From a virus, in the IMG/VR virus record IMGVR_UViG_3300005613_000163, positions 1-39,986 of that record: a stretch of 39,986 bases of DNA, one strand, 5' to 3'. Shown piece after piece: positions 6,780 through 16,021 of this stretch. The notes under the pieces were generated by a model, which was given only the letters and a program-made list of their open reading frames with translations, was not told the DNA's origin and searched no databases. Within the stretch, counting starts at the first letter, position 1, and each line of letters begins with the position of its first letter. The position numbers were made by a program, and so were the translations under genes.

Positions 6780-9341
6780 TTAGCGATAGGGGACGAATCC
6801 ACCAACTCCATCCTCATTAGGCGATACAATCGTAAGTCCTGTATTCGTCGCCTTGATCTGTCTAAAAGTATCAGGCAGAGCGGTAGTTTTCCTCTGAACT
6901 AGCTGAGTCTTGTTGAAAGAAATTCTTTTATCTGCTCTACTAACTGGTGGAATTATTTTGACATTATTGATTAGACCATTTTGAATAGCTTTTTTGATAG
7001 TATTGAAGCTCTCTAATCTAGAAAGCTTATTGAACTGCTCTAGCGTGAGTCTGCTGAATACATCAAACTCAGTAAGAGATTTACCAATACCATTTATGGA
7101 AAGCTCGTAATTAGTATCAAGTTCATTGATAATTTCTCTAATCAATCTAAATCCTGTCTTCTTTCTCTTGGGAGTATAGTCTGATGTTCCCTTGAGTTCT
7201 CCTCGATCTCGATATGCTTGTTTGAATGGCCTATCCTGGATATTGATTATAGTTGTTCTAGCCTGTGTATCTTTTACACCATAGACATCTACCCCATCTC
7301 GATCTACAACATCATATCTAATAAATTTATTAGTTTGCGATTTAGAAAATTCAGGTACAATACTAGTTCTGCATCTTAGGATCCTAGTAATTGATCCATC
7401 TCTAGAAATATCTTCAATTTTAGATTTAGAATTGAACAGGTTATAGTCTGTCCGATTGGTAGGATACAACATAATGTACCAGGGAATTTGTCGAGTCAGC
7501 AGAGGTATACTCTTGTTCTCTTTGGGAGAATCAAAAAGAATATCGGTTTGAGTTAGATTTAGAGACGAAGTTGTTTCAACATAATCTAATAGAAGGTCCG
7601 AATCATCAATCAAGAAAACTCTTTTATTAGCTTTATATTTTATAAACTCGTCTGCCTCGCTCCTACCTTCGACAGTAACAGTATCCATGAGCTTATACTC
7701 AACGGTAGTATCTTTGAGTAAGAATGTTTCAGACCGAGAGGGGCGTGTGTAGAGAGAACTAAGATTACAGCTTAGAAGATAGTATGCTTGTCTAGGGGCA
7801 GAAAGAGAGGATTCAAACTCAATCCCCGATGCTACTGACGCTGGAGCACTTACCTCAAGCGTTCTGCCACTTTGTCCACCTAGTAAACTAATAGCTTTTT
7901 GCCGTGTGCGTTCAGGAAGAACAAAAGCATGATCTTTTTCTGATTTTGTATACAGACGCTCTGATTTACCACCAATAGTAATATCAAAATAATCGCCATC
8001 ACGCAAAGATAAAGTTACACGATCAATGAAAGTTCCATCATCGTTGATGTAATATTTTTTTTCTACTCCTCTAATAACAACAGGAATATACATATCCACA
8101 TCTGATGGCAGAACTTTCCAGTTTTTTATAATCTCTTTATCACGACCAGAAAGTTTATTTTTATCTACAGAAAACTTATTCTTATCAATAAGAGATAGAA
8201 CTGCAATTTCATTCACTCTAGGAATGGTAGAGGGTTTTATAACGACTGGATTTTGTTTTATACTATTTTCTGCTAGACTGATTAGATCTTTTTTAGACAG
8301 AGTACTCAAAGTTCCATCCAAAACTCTAGAACCAATTAGATTGAATATCTGATTGATACTCAACTTAGTTCCATCATAGTTTTTGATTTTATCTAAAATG
8401 TCTCGAACTTCGCTATTCAAATTTTCATAAATAACCGCAGGAGTAATTCCAAACGCTTTTCTGCTATCCCAGTTTCCTGGATTACGACGATTCTTTAGAA
8501 CATAATGTAGATTGCTATCTATGTTATTTCTAAAAAATTCTCTAAATCCAGAATCATTAGGAACTAAATCTGGAGCTTCTGGAGTGGTAAGAACAGCGAT
8601 TGTACTATCTTGAACACCATAAGGATTTTTTCTAAGAATAGCGGCTGCTAAAGTAGGATCATTTAGATTTATCTCCCCAGTACTTATTGCATTATTGATT
8701 ATAAAATTACCATCTAAACTTTCAGATCTTACTAGACCGTTACCTGCCTGATCCTCAGATCCAGGTTGATCCCTAAATGAGGTATTAGTTCTGACATTAC
8801 TACCAGCATCAAATAAGGCTCCTCCCGTTGAAATAGAGCCACTATCTAAAGTAGGAGTTCCGTTACCTCCTCCTCCAGCCCCATCTCCAGCCCCATCTCC
8901 AGCCCCACCTCCGTCAATCGTTGTTATTGTTGGTGGAGCTAAGTCCTGATCGGTAACAGAACCATCAACAAAAATAATACCACCTCCACCACCTCCATTA
9001 GTACTTATTGTTGGTGGAGCAGGGCCTTGAGGACCAGGAGTAGATGGACCTCCGCCACCACCTCCAGGAGGAGCAGGACCTCCAGGACCAGGGGTAGCAG
9101 GACCTTGAGGATCAGTAGGAGATTCACCAGAAGGACCACCAAGGCCACCACCTCCAGGACCACCTCCATCCCCTGGAGGCTGAACTGGATCAATAGGGGC
9201 TTTTGGGTCGGTAGGGGTTACTGTGGTGGTGTCGTCACCTCCACCAGCATCAATAGTTCCTCCACCATCGAATTCAGGAATATTTCCAGGCCCTAGACCA
9301 GGAAGAAATTCTCCGCATCCAAAAGTAACCTTGTCAGACAT
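6780..9341 (-). CDS. Gly/Pro-rich tail fibre or structural protein (853 aa)
   Basis: The last gene of the tail block. Residues of about 20-170 are low-complexity Gly/Pro/Asp with short collagen-like GPQGPA stretches, poly-Gly runs and two related units, APPTISTNGGGGGG and APPTITTIDGGG. This is likely a flexible or triple-stranded stalk. Residues of about 200-850 have mixed composition with many Asp/Ser/Thr, short strands and charged helices, and no recognised catalytic motif or membrane segment. The ATG at 9341 overlaps the stop of the upstream fibre gene. Location after the wedge and beta-helix genes suggests a virion surface role (distal fibre, whisker-like protein or fibre adaptor). The family was not recognised. 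Confidence 0.6.
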   Translation of the reverse strand: MSDKVTFGCGEFLPGLGPGNIPEFDGGGTIDAGGGDDTTTVTPTDPKAPIDPVQPPGDGGGPGGGGLGGPSGESPTDPQGPATPGPGGPAPPGGGGGGPSTPGPQGPAPPTISTNGGGGGGIIFVDGSVTDQDLAPPTITTIDGGGAGDGAGDGAGGGGNGTPTLDSGSISTGGALFDAGSNVRTNTSFRDQPGSEDQAGNGLVRSESLDGNFIINNAISTGEINLNDPTLAAAILRKNPYGVQDSTIAVLTTPEAPDLVPNDSGFREFFRNNIDSNLHYVLKNRRNPGNWDSRKAFGITPAVIYENLNSEVRDILDKIKNYDGTKLSINQIFNLIGSRVLDGTLSTLSKKDLISLAENSIKQNPVVIKPSTIPRVNEIAVLSLIDKNKFSVDKNKLSGRDKEIIKNWKVLPSDVDMYIPVVIRGVEKKYYINDDGTFIDRVTLSLRDGDYFDITIGGKSERLYTKSEKDHAFVLPERTRQKAISLLGGQSGRTLEVSAPASVASGIEFESSLSAPRQAYYLLSCNLSSLYTRPSRSETFLLKDTTVEYKLMDTVTVEGRSEADEFIKYKANKRVFLIDDSDLLLDYVETTSSLNLTQTDILFDSPKENKSIPLLTRQIPWYIMLYPTNRTDYNLFNSKSKIEDISRDGSITRILRCRTSIVPEFSKSQTNKFIRYDVVDRDGVDVYGVKDTQARTTIINIQDRPFKQAYRDRGELKGTSDYTPKRKKTGFRLIREIINELDTNYELSINGIGKSLTEFDVFSRLTLEQFNKLSRLESFNTIKKAIQNGLINNVKIIPPVSRADKRISFNKTQLVQRKTTALPDTFRQIKATNTGLTIVSPNEDGVGGFVPYR
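8873..8908 (-). repeat. 12-bp tandem repeat within the Gly-rich stalk
   Basis: The plus strand shows CTCCAGCCCCAT twice and then CTCCAGCCCCAC, in frame within the 853-aa gene, coding GAGDGAGDGAG. Copies are 8873-8884, 8885-8896 and 8897-8908. Gain or loss of a copy would change the stalk by four residues without breaking the frame. Confidence 0.85.
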
Positions 9342-11836
9342 TAGCTCTTCACAGAGATTGTGGGATTAGTTGCGTTGAGGTTTCCAAACAAGAATCCTGA
9401 ATCAGTTTGTGGAATACCTGTCATTTTCCACATTATTGTAGGATAAGTACATTTTCCTATTCGTGGGTTTCCGACATAACCGTTTCCTAAATTTCCAAGA
9501 GATTCTGTATCGGAATAAAGAATATCACTTACAGGGACAATAAATCCTGAGAACCTCTCACCTGCTCTGTCAGACACGGTTTGTGTCACTGTTTTCTTTT
9601 TCTTCTTTCCTGAAACGGTGTATTTTAGTGTGTGTGGTGCTGGAAATCTAGGACTAAGGTTGCCGTAGTTGTTATTATCATCACTTGCGAATGCTACATA
9701 AATCGTAAATTCATCAAAGCCTTTTTCTACCCAAGTTCCAGCATAGTTTGCTGGAGTTATATGATTTCCATTATGTCCTGTAGTATTTTGAGCTATACAA
9801 TTTACTAGTGAGGGCTCAACGATATAATCTGCTAACCATGCTGGGCGGTTGAATTTGATTCTTTTAGAAATATAATGAAAGTTTACCTTAGATGCGGTGT
9901 TGCTTTGAGAGACTTGGGTATTATCAAAATTCGACAATCTAGATGGAACTCCTCCATCTAGCGTAGTTCCAGAAGGATTTACTGCTTGGCTATAACTTCC
10001 TGCAACTATACTAGGATCTGCGGCACTCCCTCCAGCCTTTCCTGAGATAAAAGTATTGATATAGTCATTAGGGTACAGACCCTTATCATCAAGTTCTTGA
10101 ATAATACACCATTGAGCAAGATCCCAATCAGGATAGGAAGGAATATTTACAGAAGCACCTTGACTACCAATACCATACTTGGATGTTATATATTGTTTTA
10201 TGTAAGCATCAGAATCAGTAGATTGAAATGTATCGTCAGCAAATATTGTTTGGTAGTAATCATATAAAGCACCTTCTGGTCCAAAATTCCAACCACCAAA
10301 AATATATCCAGTAGCCAGAATATTCATGGAGTTCTGAGCATCAGACGCATTAGCAAGAACATCTAATTGACCTTTGATAGAATCATAAGTTCGCTTTAGC
10401 TCATAATCAAGTTGACCCTTGCCTACTGCTGGATTCGCAAGAGATAATTGTGGATAGGCAGCACCAATACCTGCACGCTCGTTGTAGGTTAGCTCGGCTG
10501 TTCTAAAAAGAGGACGAATATCAACTACATCCGTGCTGAGAACAACTTGAGAATCACCTTGAACAAAGACATAGGCAACAGGTAGGATGGACTGACCTAT
10601 AAGCTCATAAGCATTGTCCTCTAGCTTCTCAGAGATAAGAGGAGCTAGGTTGAGCAGATCATCAGGAGCAGGGAAACTTCCTCGAATATTCTCTACAATA
10701 TCATTAGCAGAGGTGCTGGTGAATCCCATAGTATCTGAGAACTGATCCCCAGGAGCAGCAAGAATAGAATCATTTGAGTTCGTCTTGTACCCAGAGCCTA
10801 CTTCCGTAAATTTTGCTTCAAAGTTAGCTCTAATGCCTGCACCCTTTACAATACCAAGGGTAGGCTCAGTAATTTTTTGAACCGTTCCGCCTTGAATAAT
10901 CTGCACCGCGCTAGTGTCGATTGGCTTACTGTATATAAAGACAAGATCAATTCTTTGTTGAACCCCATCAACAGCAACAGTAGATCCCTCCTCATCAGTG
11001 TATGAAAAATCTGCTGCATCAAATCCAGGAACTTCGACACTAATCTCATCATCAATATCAACAATGGCAAGTCGTGAAACACCACGCCAAGCTTTGATAA
11101 AGTAGCTTTCTGTCATTGGGAATTTAGCCCAACCATTATTGATATTAGTAATTTCAAAGCTTGGAAGAGTAACTTCAGATAGCTCCGATCCTCTAGATTT
11201 GGCCCAAACGATAGCTTCGGTAATGGGGAATGGGGACAGCTTTGCACCACCACCTGGGATGTTCACATCGTATCCTCCATAAGATAGCCAGGATTTAGTA
11301 GTATCTAAATCAGCCCCGTCACCATCAACAACACGATCAGAATCGACCACGGGCCAAGTAAATGCCCTTTCAACTAGTCCGTTCATTCCAAGGGCATCTT
11401 GGGCTAGGATAGACTTGAACTTCTCTAGAGCAGCCTCTAGATCCACATTACCTCCGTTAGGAAAGCTTCCAGGGTTTGGAGTAGCAGCAGCCCAAGCATC
11501 AACATCACCAATAGCTTCTCCCATCACTTTTCGTAGATAAGCTAAAGGTTGGCGTGTAGAAGCATCGTTGATTCTGGCGGTATATCTTCCTGGCTTGACA
11601 CGAACTAATCTATCTGCTCCAGTGGCGTATGGACGAAGCTCGTCAATATCAGACCGCTTCACTCCTAAAAGTTCAGTAGCATTTTTTCTTACTTGATCTT
11701 TTAGCCAAAGACAGTTTTCTTGAAGTTGCTTTAGTGGAATATTATCTACTTCAAAGTAATAAGGATCATTAGCTTTGAAGAAACGAATTGGATCAGTAAA
11801 TCTATAATTACTTTCTTGATATATTTGTTCAGCCAT
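9341..11836 (-). CDS. Tail fibre / baseplate-attached structural protein (831 aa)
   Basis: Residues of about 15-50 contain PYYFEVDNIPLKQLQENCLW, which matches the pattern Y..E.DN.PL..L.E in the N terminus of the next upstream gene (1193 aa), so both probably dock on the virion through the same module. The rest is Asp/Ser/Thr/Gly-rich with many predicted strands and no recognised enzyme motif. A KKKKK run lies in a loop near residue 760. It overlaps its neighbours at start and stop (1 base each), consistent with coupled translation of a fibre set. Likely a fibre, a fibre adaptor or a gp9/gp10-type baseplate protein; the exact type was not recognised. Confidence 0.6.
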   Translation of the reverse strand: MAEQIYQESNYRFTDPIRFFKANDPYYFEVDNIPLKQLQENCLWLKDQVRKNATELLGVKRSDIDELRPYATGADRLVRVKPGRYTARINDASTRQPLAYLRKVMGEAIGDVDAWAAATPNPGSFPNGGNVDLEAALEKFKSILAQDALGMNGLVERAFTWPVVDSDRVVDGDGADLDTTKSWLSYGGYDVNIPGGGAKLSPFPITEAIVWAKSRGSELSEVTLPSFEITNINNGWAKFPMTESYFIKAWRGVSRLAIVDIDDEISVEVPGFDAADFSYTDEEGSTVAVDGVQQRIDLVFIYSKPIDTSAVQIIQGGTVQKITEPTLGIVKGAGIRANFEAKFTEVGSGYKTNSNDSILAAPGDQFSDTMGFTSTSANDIVENIRGSFPAPDDLLNLAPLISEKLEDNAYELIGQSILPVAYVFVQGDSQVVLSTDVVDIRPLFRTAELTYNERAGIGAAYPQLSLANPAVGKGQLDYELKRTYDSIKGQLDVLANASDAQNSMNILATGYIFGGWNFGPEGALYDYYQTIFADDTFQSTDSDAYIKQYITSKYGIGSQGASVNIPSYPDWDLAQWCIIQELDDKGLYPNDYINTFISGKAGGSAADPSIVAGSYSQAVNPSGTTLDGGVPSRLSNFDNTQVSQSNTASKVNFHYISKRIKFNRPAWLADYIVEPSLVNCIAQNTTGHNGNHITPANYAGTWVEKGFDEFTIYVAFASDDNNNYGNLSPRFPAPHTLKYTVSGKKKKKTVTQTVSDRAGERFSGFIVPVSDILYSDTESLGNLGNGYVGNPRIGKCTYPTIMWKMTGIPQTDSGFLFGNLNATNPTISVKS

Positions 11837-14800
11837 TAGTTATCCCTCGAAAGGTCGAAGATTGCAGCGGATTTGAATCCTAATGAGCCTGATGTATCAC
11901 CTACATAGGCTTCTGAAAGTCTGTTACTAGAGGAGTCCGCTCTAGCTCTTATTATAGTAACCTTTCTAGGGGTTCCCGCAATATTGATACTCGCATGTTG
12001 AGCATTAGCAAATGTTCTTGCAGCAGACTCATCTAGAATACATTGTGTTGGATTTTCATCTAACATTTCTGAGCAGTAATAGAATCCAGAAGTCCATAAT
12101 TGATCTGGTATACCATCTCCATCAGAATCATAACTTAGTCTAAGTAGGTCAGGGTAATCACCACTAGCATTAGTAGCACCTGTTGGGAACACCGCAGACA
12201 GATCAGCAGAGCAGTTATACCCTTGAGCGAACAGTTGATACGCTGGACCTAATACGCCACTTATTGGTCCATCTGCTGCGTGCTGTAGTGGAGATCCTTT
12301 TAGATATCCACTTAGGTCTGTTTGTAGGGCTCTAGCACTTGTTCTAGGAGTCCAATAAATTCTGAATACACCTTGATTATTACTTGTATGTGGTGTCGAT
12401 CCGATTTTGTATGTAGTAGTTCCACTAACATTGATGCCCGCTTGAGTTAGCGCAGACGCAGTTTGATCATTAACAGTTCCAGAAATTGGATAGAATCTAT
12501 TAAATGTAGAGTTTATGTCTACACCAGAAGGAACAACCCATACGGAACTTCCTGCTCCAAATGCATCAAGAACACTCAACGAACCAGTTCCTGGAGTTCC
12601 TAAAGGTGCTCCAGAGGCAGGAACATCATATGCTGAACCCTTATTGGTTCCATCCACGGATGATGCCCAGATTGCACTAGGTCCGTGATATTGAATACTT
12701 GCTGGGTGCATACCGCTAACAGAAAGGTGGGAAGCATTCAATCTAGAGGTATCAGCAATATTCCAAATCATCAGTCTATTACATAAGGATCCACTAGTAG
12801 TATAGTAGAAACCATCTAATGGACTATCATTTGTTCCAAGTGGGAAGTGAACATTTTTGACATTGACCACACTATCCTCTGTAGCCCTAACACATACACC
12901 TCCTTGAGTAAGATTTTCAACTTGATTATTGGTTGCAACAGAACCAATAACTGTATTAGTATCAAAGAATCTTAGAATAGCTCCTGTATCAGTAAATGTG
13001 GGATTATTTGCTGGAGTAAATGATTTGCCCGTAGCTAGATCATCTAAATTAAAATTTGAAATTGCGGTTGTATCCTGTGGGTTAGGATAGAACTGTAATG
13101 ATCCAGACACTGTGTAAGCACTAATGTCAAAAGTATCTACTGGGTAATCTGATCCATTCTCTAAATATAGAAGACCTGTATTTGTTCTGGCCCAGTTAGA
13201 TGGATAAGCTCCCAAATCGGCCATATTTATAGTAGAGTTTTTATTTGCTACTAGACAGGCGCGAGTTGCATGAAGTTCAACAGAAGTATGATTTTCTCCA
13301 GAGCTTAGGTCAAAACCACTAACCTCTAGACCAAACTTATCTCTTTTTCTAGCTGGTTCGATATTGAGAACTGAGTTGTTTTCAACAAGGATATCAACCC
13401 CAAACTGGCCCATAGCAGTAGGACCGTGGATACTAATTGTTGAATTATTTTCTCCATAGATACCAGCCATCTTTTGTTGATAAGTGTATCCTGCTGGTCC
13501 ATAAACAAAGGTACATCCTGTTTTACTTCCAAATAAGCTAACTTTTGAAGAGTTGCTTGCTTTTATTGCTCTACCGTAGGAAGGTGCGTCTTCAACATTT
13601 TCAGAAGTACCGTTGACTTGGATATTTGGGTGAACAAGGTCTAGAATAGATCCATCATTCACTGAGAATGCAGGAAGAGCTACTTTATTTTGAGCATTCC
13701 AAGAAATAACCCCGTGAGCAACAACGAACTTAGAGTTTCCATAAAGTTGTGGAATATTATTCTTTCTTCTAAAGGTGAATATACTATTACCTTGTAGATC
13801 TAAGTGTTGTCCATTAGCCGACATATCCAACTGGCGTCTGTCGGACTGCCCACCAGCGGTTGGTCCAGCTACGGAGTCAAAAATAAACTCGGAGTTTCTG
13901 CATCTGATAGCTTCATTACTATGAGCATCTACACAAAGGTTTTCAAACACAAACTTAGAGTTGTCTGCTTGGATTCCTTTGTCATTTCCATAAATATCAA
14001 TCAAACCTTTGACATTAACTTTTGAGTTATCTAAAAGGAAACCATAACCTGTATTTAGCTCTGATGCTAGTACACTACCTCTAGCAGACTCGGTTGCAAT
14101 CAACCTTCGGACACCTCCAGTTAGCTTTGAATTATCGAGGACAAAGCCCGCATAGTTTCTTGAAGCAACAATCTTACAATCAGATCCAGATGCTCCGTTG
14201 TCTCCTATAGAAGTAAAATCTTCACCAAGGGGTAACGAGCTAATCGAAACATCACTATTTACTGCATGGAATCCATATCCTAGTTCTGGGTATCTATCAT
14301 TTACCGAGGATATAGAATAGTTTCTATAAGAGAAGGCTGACCTTGATAGAACAACCTTAGAGTTGTTGAATTTCCAACCAGCAAGATTAGCTCTCATCGC
14401 TGTGCAGTTTTCAAGAAGCACATCTGAGTTTATAATTTCAATACCGTAATTATTGACTGCTGCTGTATTTTTAGCTGCATCAACAAAGAAGTTTCTAATA
14501 TAAATAGGACCATCACAGTTTTTGACTGTAATCTTTCCAAGTGTATTGATGTATAAACAACCTCCTAATCCTACTTCATTAGTTCCAAGGACATCTCTAT
14601 AAATAGTATTAGTAGTTGCCTGATTTGTTGCACTAATATCAATACTGCCTAAAGTATTATCAAAGGCTGTATAATCAAGTGCTTCATACGGAGCTAAATC
14701 AAATCTATTTACTGTAGCCCCACCAAGCACAGTTTGTCCTAAAGCAACAGACAATGGAGCTTTTCTTAGATTATGTTTTGGATAAAGAACCCTATTGCCA

Positions 14801-15417
14801 TTATTTGTTGATCTTGTGTCGCCAGCACTGCTCAATACTGTAACACCAAGATGAACACAAGAAGTATCGGTTAGTGTATTACTTGTATCTAAAGAACTAA
14901 CTCTATATGCTAGATTGTGAGACTGATTGTAAGATGGATTAACTGATACGATTTTGCTTTCACTAGAAACATCATACATTCTAGCAAAATTTCTATTGAT
15001 AATCTCAATAGAGCCACCCTCCTCAATTCGGAAATTGTGTAGCTCTAAATTACCAAGGTCTCCAAAGCTACCAACTTCAACAAGAACAGGAAATCTTACA
15101 ACTTTAGGAATAGCCGCAATACAGGAACTGAGATTGGTAAAAATATTTCTATTTGCAAGCAAGGCAGCTTGACCTTCAGGTGTGTTAGCAGCGTCGGCAG
15201 AGACAGTAAGAGCTAACCCAGGGATACCAGCAGAAGTATTGTACCCGTTCTGCTCCCAAAGCTCGTAGGTGCGCTCCTCTAAATCGTATAGAGGCAGGTT
15301 GTCTTGCTCCCAGTTATAGAAAGAGCTTGTGTCAAACTTGGACACATAAGGAACCCACTCGTTGAAAAGCTGAACGCTTCCGCTACTGGTATAGATATCG
15401 TTTCTATTGAAAGGCAT
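11836..15417 (-). CDS. Right-handed beta-helix tailspike / fibre protein (1193 aa)
   Basis: The N terminus (about residues 25-60) has YNWEQDNLPLYDLEERTYEL, the shared virion-docking pattern. Residues from about 300 to 720 show the spacing of a parallel beta-helix: repeated rungs with Asn-Ser-Lys/Asp turns such as INSDVLLENC, FNNSKVVLSRS, VNSDVSISS, LDNSKLTGG, LDNSKVNVKG, ADNSKFVFEN and CRNSEFIFDS. Such repeats occur in phage tailspikes that bind or cut surface glycans. No acidic catalytic pair could be picked out reliably. The C-terminal third is rich in Gly/Ser/Thr and probably forms trimeric tip domains. It sits between the small paralogous tail proteins and a second fibre gene. A receptor-binding role is likely. 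Confidence 0.8.
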   Translation of the reverse strand: MPFNRNDIYTSSGSVQLFNEWVPYVSKFDTSSFYNWEQDNLPLYDLEERTYELWEQNGYNTSAGIPGLALTVSADAANTPEGQAALLANRNIFTNLSSCIAAIPKVVRFPVLVEVGSFGDLGNLELHNFRIEEGGSIEIINRNFARMYDVSSESKIVSVNPSYNQSHNLAYRVSSLDTSNTLTDTSCVHLGVTVLSSAGDTRSTNNGNRVLYPKHNLRKAPLSVALGQTVLGGATVNRFDLAPYEALDYTAFDNTLGSIDISATNQATTNTIYRDVLGTNEVGLGGCLYINTLGKITVKNCDGPIYIRNFFVDAAKNTAAVNNYGIEIINSDVLLENCTAMRANLAGWKFNNSKVVLSRSAFSYRNYSISSVNDRYPELGYGFHAVNSDVSISSLPLGEDFTSIGDNGASGSDCKIVASRNYAGFVLDNSKLTGGVRRLIATESARGSVLASELNTGYGFLLDNSKVNVKGLIDIYGNDKGIQADNSKFVFENLCVDAHSNEAIRCRNSEFIFDSVAGPTAGGQSDRRQLDMSANGQHLDLQGNSIFTFRRKNNIPQLYGNSKFVVAHGVISWNAQNKVALPAFSVNDGSILDLVHPNIQVNGTSENVEDAPSYGRAIKASNSSKVSLFGSKTGCTFVYGPAGYTYQQKMAGIYGENNSTISIHGPTAMGQFGVDILVENNSVLNIEPARKRDKFGLEVSGFDLSSGENHTSVELHATRACLVANKNSTINMADLGAYPSNWARTNTGLLYLENGSDYPVDTFDISAYTVSGSLQFYPNPQDTTAISNFNLDDLATGKSFTPANNPTFTDTGAILRFFDTNTVIGSVATNNQVENLTQGGVCVRATEDSVVNVKNVHFPLGTNDSPLDGFYYTTSGSLCNRLMIWNIADTSRLNASHLSVSGMHPASIQYHGPSAIWASSVDGTNKGSAYDVPASGAPLGTPGTGSLSVLDAFGAGSSVWVVPSGVDINSTFNRFYPISGTVNDQTASALTQAGINVSGTTTYKIGSTPHTSNNQGVFRIYWTPRTSARALQTDLSGYLKGSPLQHAADGPISGVLGPAYQLFAQGYNCSADLSAVFPTGATNASGDYPDLLRLSYDSDGDGIPDQLWTSGFYYCSEMLDENPTQCILDESAARTFANAQHASINIAGTPRKVTIIRARADSSSNRLSEAYVGDTSGSLGFKSAAIFDLSRDN

Positions 15418-15418
15418 T

Positions 15419-16021
15419 TTAGAAGTTCAATGTCCACCTAAAGATGAGACTAAAATCATTAGTCTTTCTGATATTACTAAATGTACGATAACAAACTAAA
15501 ATGGATCTGTCAGTAGTATTCCCTGTTGGATTTTTCATAAACATCCCAACTTCATTGATATTAGCATCGTTACCATCTCTAGTCAAATCATTACAAGCTT
15601 CTTCATCAAGAACTAGAGTGTATCTCACTGAAGAATCACCAATTCTGGTTATTTTGTTTTTTGGAATAAGAGCAAACGCTCTATCTGTAGTTAGGGATCC
15701 ATTCGTAAGCTGGCCGTTTACACTTATGAATAGGTTGCTTCCCGCTCCGTATTCTGTATTGGTTAGTTGCCCTGAGAGTTCATAAATAGAACTGGTTACA
15801 CCTCCTGTAGGAGGTCCTGAGACCCCTACTTGGAAACGATCAATTTGATAATCAAGAACACTATCAGAGCCAGATCCAGTAAAAAGATAGGACAGACCAA
15901 CGCCCATTCCTGATACAATTATGTTACTATCATCTAAAAGGACTTCTTCCTGACCCGTATTCCATCTACGAATAATCGTCAGGTGTCCATTGATACCCAT
16001 GTCATCAACAAAATTTTTCAT
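15419..16021 (-). CDS. Small tail protein, paralogue of the upstream gene (200 aa)
   Basis: A compact beta-rich protein. N-terminal GHLTIIRRWNTGQEEVLLDD, then NIIVSGMG, YQIDRFQVGVSG near residue 85 and a C-terminal FRWTLNF parallel the 378-aa protein just upstream (GVVEIWEGDNLLLQEPN, NMLVDGAG, YRVQAISFGTG, LKWKVYF). The two are probably diverged copies. Proteins of this type (short strand, DG turn, FG.G strand, final aromatic strand) are encoded near tail fibre and baseplate genes of many myophages. Stop and start overlap (ATGA). Probably a baseplate-fibre connector or tip protein; function not established. Confidence 0.6.
   Translation of the reverse strand: MKNFVDDMGINGHLTIIRRWNTGQEEVLLDDSNIIVSGMGVGLSYLFTGSGSDSVLDYQIDRFQVGVSGPPTGGVTSSIYELSGQLTNTEYGAGSNLFISVNGQLTNGSLTTDRAFALIPKNKITRIGDSSVRYTLVLDEEACNDLTRDGNDANINEVGMFMKNPTGNTTDRSILVCYRTFSNIRKTNDFSLIFRWTLNF

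Noticed and set aside
9027-9296. Arg/Ser/Thr-rich frame on the plus strand (89 aa)
   Set aside because: Antisense of the Gly/Pro-rich stalk coding region; the RS-like composition is a reading-frame artefact of GGT/GGA and CCA codons.
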